Shown piece after piece: positions 6,477 through 10,783 of a DNA stretch of 10,783 bases. Each line of letters opens with the position of its first letter. The stretch's first letter is position 1. The notes under the pieces are model-generated. The model was not told where the DNA came from. It saw nothing but the letters and a program-made list of their open reading frames with translations, and did no database searches. This DNA comes from Lachnospiraceae bacterium (GTDB taxonomy: Bacteria > Bacillota > Clostridia > Lachnospirales > Lachnospiraceae), in the NCBI GenBank assembly GCA_014804385.1, contig JAAUZW010000039.1:8941-19723 (forward strand). The letters are read 5' to 3'. The position numbers and the translations under genes are program-made.

Positions 6477-6926
6477 TTATTCCAGCACTTTCTTTAACTC
6501 TTCCATAAAGGTGTTGATATCCTTAAACTCTCTGTAGACTGAAGCAAATCTGACATAAGCTACCGCCTCCAGATCCTTTAACTTGTTCATGACAAGTTCT
6601 CCGATCACCTGACTGGGAATTTCCTTCTCCTCCCGGTTAAAGACCTCCGTCTCCACCTCGTCCACCAGCTGATTGATCTGATTTGCGCTGATCGGTCTTT
6701 TATGACAGGCACGCAAAACGCCGGCCTCGATCTTTGATCTGTCATAGGTCTCCCTGTTATTGTCTTTCTTAATGACGATCAGCGGAATCGTCTCTACCTT
6801 CTCGTAAGTGGTAAAACGCTTATCACACTCGTCGCAGACACGACGCCTTCTGATAGAACTGTTGTCCTCCGCCGGTCTGCTGTCGATCACTCTGGTATTC
6901 TCATGGCCGCAAAATGGGCATTTCAT
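6477..6926 (-). CDS. nrdR: Transcriptional repressor NrdR
   Basis: NrdR senses ATP/dATP and represses ribonucleotide reductase genes. The 149-residue length is standard. The N-terminal zinc ribbon shows Cys3, Cys6, Cys31 and Cys34 (CPFCGHENTRVIDSR, then VCDECDKRFTTYE). The ATP-cone domain spans about 49-139 (VIKKDNNRETYDRSKIEAG onward). GGAGG sits 9 nt before the ATG. No ribonucleotide reductase gene is visible in the window. The gene has its own terminator and is preceded by an unusual structured leader (6961-7132) driven by a consensus promoter. I see no NrdR-box-like palindrome there. Confidence 0.97.
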   Translation of the reverse strand: MKCPFCGHENTRVIDSRPAEDNSSIRRRRVCDECDKRFTTYEKVETIPLIVIKKDNNRETYDRSKIEAGVLRACHKRPISANQINQLVDEVETEVFNREEKEIPSQVIGELVMNKLKDLEAVAYVRFASVYREFKDINTFMEELKKVLE

Positions 6927-6960
6927 CCCGGATATCCTCCTTATCCCCTTTTTCCCTAAA

Positions 6961-7132
6961 TCTCACATTTTCTCGGAGAATGCCTCTTTTGGGCATTCTC
7001 TGGTGTGAGACTTAATACTTCTCCACGAAACAGCCTCTGCTGTGAGTGGCTAGAAGTATTTCTCACATGTGAGATCTAGAACTTCTTGGCGTCTCGTCCT
7101 ATGGCGAGGCGTCTTTAGAAGTTCTTCTCACA
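6961..7132 (-). promoter_or_regulatory. Three-hairpin leader of nrdR delimited by five TGTGAGA/TCTCACA heptamers
   Basis: On the plus strand, TCTCACA occurs at 6961-6967, 7061-7067 and 7126-7132, and TGTGAGA at 7004-7010 and 7068-7074. The two at 7061-7074 form a 14-bp palindrome. Hairpin A (6961-7010) has inner stem GAGAATGCC/GGCATTCTC. Hairpin B (7004-7067) has AATACTTCT/AGAAGTATT, then CCAC/GTGG and ACAGC/GCTGT. Hairpin C (7068-7132) has AGAACTTCT/AGAAGTTCT and an inner GC-rich stem. A and B share the heptamer at 7004-7010, so their outer stems are mutually exclusive. No T-run follows any hairpin, so this is not a simple terminator array. No known riboswitch fold is recognised. Transcription of the whole block into nrdR is inferred from the promoter at 7135-7163. 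Confidence 0.6.
7004..7132. repeat. Tandem pair of 64-65 bp hairpin units
   Basis: Two units abut: 7004-7067 and 7068-7132. Each runs TGTGAGA, 3 nt, a 9-nt stem arm, an inner hairpin, the matching arm, then TCTCACA. The 9-bp stems differ at two base pairs with both sides changed (A-T against G-C, and T-A against A-T), so pairing is preserved. The inner loops differ completely in sequence. Confidence 0.6.
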
Positions 7133-7134
7133 TT

Positions 7135-7163
7135 ATTATAGAGGAAAATAATCATTATGTCAA
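7135..7163 (-). promoter_or_regulatory. Consensus sigma-A promoter upstream of nrdR
   Basis: TTGACA (7163-7158), a 17-bp spacer and TATAAT (7140-7135) are a perfect 12/12 match to the housekeeping consensus at ideal spacing. The predicted start is near 7128, inside the TGTGAGA heptamer at 7132-7126. The -35 box lies 20 nt past the ymxH stop. Such an ideal promoter in front of a repressor gene suggests that the leader, or a repressor, limits output. Confidence 0.85.
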
Positions 7164-7182
7164 CTACTTTATGGTAACCATT

Positions 7183-7416
7183 CTAGAGACAGATATCCAC
7201 CACGATAATATCCGGTCCGATCTTTTTGATATCTTTGTAACAGATCACATAATCCGGTTCGTTCCCGAAGAATCCGCACCATTTATTCTCTCCCGGAATG
7301 ATCAGTTTACAAATCTGTCCCGTGCATTCATCGAATTCAAAATCAGCCACCTTGCCAAGCCGCTCACAGTTTTTCAGGTTGATGACTTCCTTTTTCTTTA
7401 ATTCCGAAAATAACAT
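7183..7416 (-). CDS. ymxH: YlmC/YmxH family PRC-barrel protein
   Basis: This small 77-residue protein is a single PRC-barrel-like domain: MLFSELKKKEVINLKNCERLG, VADFEFDECTGQICKLIIPG, and a closing DIKKIGPDIIVVD. The YlmC/YmxH family is common in spore formers, is often annotated as sporulation-related, and has no proven biochemical activity that I know of. GGGGAGG lies 5 nt before the ATG. Part of that site pairs with an upstream arm (7463-7470), so initiation may be controlled by a hairpin. It follows the zinc-ribbon/SH3b gene in the same direction with a 64-nt gap. Its nearness to sigG fits a sporulation link, but that is inference. Confidence 0.85.
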   Translation of the reverse strand: MLFSELKKKEVINLKNCERLGKVADFEFDECTGQICKLIIPGENKWCGFFGNEPDYVICYKDIKKIGPDIIVVDICL

Positions 7417-7470
7417 AGGAACCTCCCCGGGCTTTTTATTATCTTATGTTTCCGCCCAAAAAAGGTTCCT
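7417..7470 (-). promoter_or_regulatory. Hairpin overlapping the ymxH ribosome binding site
   Basis: On the minus strand, AGGAACCT (7470-7463) can pair with AGGTTCCT (7424-7417), which ends directly at the ATG and contains the last AGG of the Shine-Dalgarno GGGGAGG. A second short pairing, GGGC (7457-7454) with GCCC (7432-7429), lies inside. The loop is long and A-rich (AAGATAATAAAAA). Folding would partly hide the ribosome binding site. No U-tract follows a closed stem, so it is not a terminator of the upstream gene. Confidence 0.4.
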
Positions 7471-7480
7471 GTTTATTCGG

Positions 7481-8209
7481 TTATTGCAGCTTTATGTAGT
7501 CCGCATAGATGTAGCCGAAATCGTAGTCGTTCTCGTCCGGCAAAAGAACCTTATACCACATACCGCCTCCTACGACCTCTGTGTAGTCATAACTCTCTCC
7601 CGCCTGCGCCACCTTGATCACCTTAGTCCCCTGCGTATCCGGATTGTCTCTGACATTCACATTGGAGACAATAACAAGAGTACCGCCTTCACTCACTTCC
7701 GTGCCCGCCTCTTCATAGTTCTCTTCCGCCAACTGCTGACCGTCTTCTCCATCTTCTCCATCCTCTTCTTCTCCTTCGACCTCTTCCTCCTGCTCCCTGG
7801 CTGCCCTATCATAGTTTTTCGGCATATATCGTTGAAACAGATTAAATCCCAGAACAGCTATGATCACCAAAAGGATACAACCGACGGCAACCGTCATGAT
7901 GGTGAGCACATCTACACTCTCCTCATCCTCCTCATCATCCCAGTCCTCTTCCTCCCATTCTCTGACCGGCCTTTTTTTCTGCGGCGGCGCCGCATTCGCT
8001 TTCTTTTTAGGGGCAGACCCGGCAGAAGATTTCTTTCTTGTAAAAAAATCCTCCGGAATCTCCTCCCCACAGCTTGGGCAGAACCGAGTACCCTCTCGCA
8101 GCATTTCTCCGCATTCGGGACAGCGTTTTTTTCTTATGATCCTGACACCGCACCCCGGACAAAACTGATCTGAACTCTCCAGGTGCGTGCCACATTCTGG
8201 ACATACCAT
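7481..8209 (-). CDS. Double zinc-ribbon, single-pass membrane protein with extracytoplasmic SH3b domain
   Basis: The 242-residue protein starts with two CxxC zinc ribbons: Cys3/Cys6 with Cys17/Cys20, and Cys30/Cys33 with Cys44/Cys47. A Lys/Pro/Ala linker and a very acidic patch (about 86-98) follow. One membrane segment lies at about 101-124 (VLTIMTVAVGCILLVIIAVL), then a second acidic linker and an SH3b domain at about 177-242 (VSNVNVRDNP onward). This topology puts the zinc ribbons inside the cell and the SH3 domain outside, so it may connect a wall signal to a cytoplasmic partner; that is inference. The ATG at 8209 is chosen because GAGGAG lies 8 nt upstream. A GTG three codons earlier touches the Shine-Dalgarno and is unlikely. 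The gene is divergent from sigG. Confidence 0.85.
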   Translation of the reverse strand: MVCPECGTHLESSDQFCPGCGVRIIRKKRCPECGEMLREGTRFCPSCGEEIPEDFFTRKKSSAGSAPKKKANAAPPQKKRPVREWEEEDWDDEEDEESVDVLTIMTVAVGCILLVIIAVLGFNLFQRYMPKNYDRAAREQEEEVEGEEEDGEDGEDGQQLAEENYEEAGTEVSEGGTLVIVSNVNVRDNPDTQGTKVIKVAQAGESYDYTEVVGGGMWYKVLLPDENDYDFGYIYADYIKLQ

Positions 8210-8255
8210 ACCTATCACTCCTCAATCATCTTTTCATTCGTTCTGTTCTTACAAT

Positions 8256-8284
8256 AATGTACCAAAAAACTTCTCTTTTGTAAA
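8256..8284 (-). promoter_or_regulatory. Candidate sigma-A promoter of the zinc-ribbon/SH3b gene
   Basis: TTTACA (8284-8279), a 17-bp spacer and TACATT (8261-8256) lie on the minus strand, matching 5/6 and 4/6. The predicted start is about 40 nt before the ATG at 8209. It faces away from sigG. Confidence 0.45.
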
Positions 8285-8316
8285 ATCCTATCCACATTTT
8301 TTTCCTTAAGATTTTG

Positions 8317-8346
8317 TGAATAAATTCCCGGCAATCGCGCATCCTT
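8317..8346 (+). promoter_or_regulatory. Candidate sigma-G (forespore) promoter of sigG
   Basis: TGAATA (8317-8322), a 17-bp spacer and CATCCTT (8340-8346) resemble the sigma-G consensus (about TGAATA and CATACTA). The -35 match is strong and the -10 is partial. The start would be near 8353, giving a leader of about 58 nt that contains the palindrome TGCCCGCGGGCA. In Bacillus, sigG is first transcribed by sigma-F and then by sigma-G itself, so autoregulation would be expected. Confidence 0.42.
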
Positions 8347-8410
8347 GTTACCAAACGAATTACAAAGCGCCTGCCCGCGGGCAAAATCCATACGAAAGGC
8401 TGGTACAGTT

Positions 8411-9190
8411 ATGATACAGGGCAAAGTAGAAATCTGCGGCGTGAACACTGCCAAACTGCCGCTCTTAAAAAGCACGGAAAAAGAAGAACTGTTTAAAAAG
8501 ATCGAAGAGGGAGACCAGGATGCCCGCATGACCTATATCAAAGGCAATCTTCGTCTGGTCTTAAGCGTGATCAAACGCTTTCATTCCAGCAGTGAAAATG
8601 TGGATGATCTCTTTCAGATCGGCTGCGTGGGACTGATCAAAGCGATCGACAATTTTGACAGTACGCTGAACGTGAAATTCAGTACCTATGCTGTTCCCAT
8701 GATTGTCGGAGAGATCCGCCGCTATCTCAGGGATGCCAACTCCATTCGGGTTTCCCGCTCTTTAAAGGACACCGCCTACAAGGCCATCTACGCCAAGGAG
8801 CATCTGACCCGCACCAATTCCAGAGAACCCTCTGTCACAGAGATTGCCACCGAGATCGGCATCCCCAAGGAAGATATTGTCTATGCACTGGATGCCATCC
8901 AAAGTCCCTTAAGTCTCTATGAACCGGTCTACACAGACGGCGGCGACACGCTCTATGTGATGGATCAGATCAGCGACAAAAAAAGCGGCGAGGAGGTCTG
9001 GGTGGAACACATCTCCCTGAGCGAAGCTATGAAAAAACTGACCAAGCGCGAGCACGAGATCATCTCCCTGCGTTTCTTCGAGGGGAAGACCCAGATGGAG
9101 GTCGCCGAGAAAATTGGTATTTCTCAGGCTCAGGTCTCCCGTCTGGAAAAAAACGCTTTAAAGACCATGCGGCTCTATCTGACCGCATAA
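8411..9190 (+). CDS. sigG: RNA polymerase sporulation sigma factor SigG
   Basis: SigG directs late forespore gene expression. The 259-residue protein opens with the SigG signature KVEICGVNTAKLPLL (5-19). Region 2 spans about 36-108 (GNLRLVLSVI, DDLFQIGCVGLIKAIDNFD, KFSTYAVPMIVGEIRRYLRD). Region 3 follows (SIRVSRSLKDTAYKA; ALDAIQSPLSLYEPVY). Region 4 contains the helix-turn-helix GKTQMEVAEKIGISQAQVSRLEK (about 225-247). The ATG at 8411 matches the family N-terminus. AAAGG lies 11 nt upstream, a weak and distant Shine-Dalgarno. An upstream frame start at 8345 has no family support. spoIIGA and sigE, which often precede sigG, are absent; a divergent SH3b gene is there instead. It ends at a shared terminator. 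Confidence 0.96.
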   Translation: MIQGKVEICGVNTAKLPLLKSTEKEELFKKIEEGDQDARMTYIKGNLRLVLSVIKRFHSSSENVDDLFQIGCVGLIKAIDNFDSTLNVKFSTYAVPMIVGEIRRYLRDANSIRVSRSLKDTAYKAIYAKEHLTRTNSREPSVTEIATEIGIPKEDIVYALDAIQSPLSLYEPVYTDGGDTLYVMDQISDKKSGEEVWVEHISLSEAMKKLTKREHEIISLRFFEGKTQMEVAEKIGISQAQVSRLEKNALKTMRLYLTA

Positions 9191-9191
9191 T

Positions 9192-9220
9192 AAAGAGCCG
9201 GAGGTATTTCCCGGCTCTTT
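9192..9220. terminator. Bidirectional terminator between convergent sigG and the HD-GYP gene
   Basis: The perfect 10-bp stem AAAGAGCCGG (9192-9201) and CCGGCTCTTT (9211-9220) has a 9-nt loop. It ends in T residues on both strands. It begins 1 nt after the sigG stop and lies 6 nt from the stop of the convergent gene, so it serves both. Confidence 0.85.
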
Positions 9221-9226
9221 GTCATA

Positions 9227-10783
9227 TCAGTTGAATTTCGCAATATCAAAAGTGATCGTAATATCTTTTTCGCCATAGAGCTTAAAATAGTTCTGTATGA
9301 TACGGTCCGTCACCACGCGCACATTTTCTCTTCCCGTTCCCAAAAGCACCACCAAAAACTGAGAACTGCTGTATCTGGCGCCCACATCCACGCCGCGCAG
9401 AGACTTACAAATAGCCTGTTCCATACACTGCATGGCCATCTCCATGCGCTCCAGCTGTACATCTGCGCCGTTTGACGAAAACAATGTGAAGAGCAAAAGC
9501 TGTGTCTCCTTTTTATTTCGTTCTGACATATGTGTCACGAAATCATAAACGTGGTTAAAGTCGCTGTAATCCACCTGGAACGCACCCTGATAAGTCTCCT
9601 GATTCTTGATGGCATTCATGATCTTATACAGATCACCCTGAGACTGTTCAGGTGTCCGTAAAATCCCGGTTTTCTGGTAGAATCCATATTGCTGCCCGGG
9701 ATTTTGTTTTACCAGATAGAGTGCCTTATCGGCCCGCCTATAAAGCTCCTCAAACTCTCTGGCGCCCGTACCCGATATACTGATACCCACAGAGAGTTCG
9801 GCGTCCTTAAGTACCTCCACCTCCTTCTGCTTCTCTGCATAAGCGGCAAGAAGCTGCTTCACTCTTTCCCTGACAATCTCCTCGTCGGTTATGCCTGCCA
9901 GATAATATAAAAACTCATCTCCGCCGGTTCTGCAGACCAGATCATTTCCGCATACCTCCCGCAGAACATCAGCAACCACCTTCAAAGCGTAATCTCCCAT
10001 CAGATGCCCATGAACATCGTTGATCTGGCGGAAATGATTCAGATCTATGAGCATCAGGGTTCCCCCTTCTGCCCTCAGGCCTTCGGAGATATCGGCCTCT
10101 CCCTTTCGTTTACTCAAAAGACCTGTCAGATAATCAACCGGCGATTCCCGGATATCCTCGTCTCCCATCGTAATACCCACGATCTTACGATTGTCAAAGA
10201 TTGGTGCCGCCATATCCTCCTCCGGCATCCACACCTTCGCCAGGGCACCTTCCCGGATCAACTGTACAAAAATATCGACAAGTTCTGGATCCCACTGGGT
10301 TCCTTTCCCCTTTTCCAGTTCTGCCATGACAACTTCGTCATTCAGCCTCCTGCGATAAACCCGGTTGCTGGTCATGGCGTCATAGGAATCCACCAGACCG
10401 ATCACCCGTGCCACCAGAGGAATGGATTCTCCCTTAAGCCCCTCCGGATAACCCTTACCATCGTATCTTTCGTGATGGTATTTTGCGCCCACACTGATAT
10501 TGGGAAAGGTCTTAAAATCATTTAAAATCTCCGCACCCACCAGTGTATGCCCCCTGATCAGCCGAAACTCCAGATCTGTCAGCCTGAAAGGCTTATTGAG
10601 CACAGCGTCCGGAACCCCGATCTTTCCCACATCATGAAGCATCGCCACATAATAAATATTCTGAATCTCCTCCTCCGGCCAGCCCAGCCGCTGTGCCAGA
10701 AGTTCAGAATATGCCGCCACCCGCATGGAATGTCCCTTGGTGTAATCATCCTTGGCATCCACCGTATTGGCCACCGTCATGAT
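9227..10783 (-). CDS. HD-GYP / GGDEF / degenerate-GGDEF cyclic-di-GMP protein (N-terminus beyond right edge)
   Basis: The frame stays open to the right edge. An ATG at 10780 lies inside the first HD-GYP helix, so the real start and any sensor domain are outside. Residues are numbered from that ATG. HD-GYP phosphodiesterase (about 1-180): GHS, LHDVGK (His49/Asp50), RGHT (His78), HHE (102-104), DGKGYP (107-112) and VDSYDAM. Diguanylate cyclase domain (about 215-370): DYLTGLLSKR, Asp246 in LIDLNHF, IND (253-255), and RTGGDEF with intact GGDEF at 286-290. The inhibitory RxxD position reads CGND (277-280). A third region (about 395-517) resembles a GGDEF fold with SSSQF (471-475) in place of GGDEF, preceded by RGVD (462-465). 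The protein may make, degrade and sense cyclic-di-GMP; the net activity is unknown. Confidence 0.9.
   Translation of the reverse strand: MMTVANTVDAKDDYTKGHSMRVAAYSELLAQRLGWPEEEIQNIYYVAMLHDVGKIGVPDAVLNKPFRLTDLEFRLIRGHTLVGAEILNDFKTFPNISVGAKYHHERYDGKGYPEGLKGESIPLVARVIGLVDSYDAMTSNRVYRRRLNDEVVMAELEKGKGTQWDPELVDIFVQLIREGALAKVWMPEEDMAAPIFDNRKIVGITMGDEDIRESPVDYLTGLLSKRKGEADISEGLRAEGGTLMLIDLNHFRQINDVHGHLMGDYALKVVADVLREVCGNDLVCRTGGDEFLYYLAGITDEEIVRERVKQLLAAYAEKQKEVEVLKDAELSVGISISGTGAREFEELYRRADKALYLVKQNPGQQYGFYQKTGILRTPEQSQGDLYKIMNAIKNQETYQGAFQVDYSDFNHVYDFVTHMSERNKKETQLLLFTLFSSNGADVQLERMEMAMQCMEQAICKSLRGVDVGARYSSSQFLVVLLGTGRENVRVVTDRIIQNYFKLYGEKDITITFDIAKFN

Noticed and set aside
7061..7074. TCTCACATGTGAGA read as a CRP-like (TGTGA...TCACA) or NrdR-box site
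   Set aside because: The half-sites are in the opposite order and without the CRP spacer, and the sequence does not match the AT-rich NrdR-box consensus.
6961..7132. Heptamer repeats as a CRISPR array
   Set aside because: The units are self-complementary hairpins with alternating orientation and 7-bp repeats. There are no uniform direct repeats, unique spacers or cas genes.
7298..8173. Plus-strand open frame of 291 codons across ymxH and the zinc-ribbon gene
   Set aside because: It covers two well-supported minus-strand genes with clear motifs and ribosome binding sites. Its product is a low-complexity Phe/Leu/Arg-rich shadow.
8210..8218. GTG start three codons earlier for the zinc-ribbon protein
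   Set aside because: The GAGGAG ribosome binding site would touch or overlap the GTG. Spacing is normal only for the ATG at 8209.

Overview
The window looks like a chromosomal core segment of a spore-forming Clostridia genome, most likely Lachnospiraceae. The evidence is the sporulation sigma factor SigG, a YmxH-type PRC-barrel protein, a DUF5688-type protein, NrdR, and Firmicutes-style Shine-Dalgarno sites in front of nearly every gene. There is no phage, IS transposase, CRISPR array or plasmid gene. All genes run on the minus strand except sigG.

Layout from left to right. Positions 1-308 hold the start of an unrecognised conserved protein. Positions 309-692 hold no gene but are packed with structure: a 119-bp element with 11-bp inverted ends, a strong hairpin terminator, and a roughly 160-bp MITE-like element with 12-bp inverted ends and a 14-15 bp direct repeat that reaches into the stop codon of the next gene. 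Positions 693-1955 encode a membrane-anchored protein with two SH3b domains. Next come tRNA-Arg(CCG) with its own promoter, and a DUF5688-type protein. Positions 3235-6263 hold an operon read leftwards as yqeG, aroE, aroK, aroQ, efp. It covers three shikimate pathway steps (dehydroquinate dehydratase, shikimate dehydrogenase, shikimate kinase), a HAD phosphatase and elongation factor P. It ends in a clear terminator at 3178-3205.

Further right are nrdR (6477-6926) with a long structured leader, a ymxH-like gene (7183-7416), and a zinc-ribbon/TM/SH3b protein (7481-8209). The last is divergent from sigG (8411-9190). A shared bidirectional terminator separates sigG from a convergent HD-GYP/GGDEF protein that runs off the right edge.

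The most notable non-coding feature is the nrdR leader, about 200 nt. A consensus sigma-A promoter (TTGACA, 17 bp, TATAAT) starts inside a TGTGAGA heptamer. It is followed by two adjacent 64-65 bp hairpin units whose 9-bp stems differ by two compensatory base-pair changes, and then by a third hairpin. Five copies of TGTGAGA/TCTCACA delimit the units, and one copy can pair with either neighbour. This is the best candidate here for an undescribed cis-acting element. The most notable protein is the right-edge cyclic-di-GMP protein. It has an HD-GYP domain, a GGDEF domain whose RxxD inhibitory site is lost, and a C-terminal degenerate GGDEF-like domain (SSSQF) that keeps RxxD.
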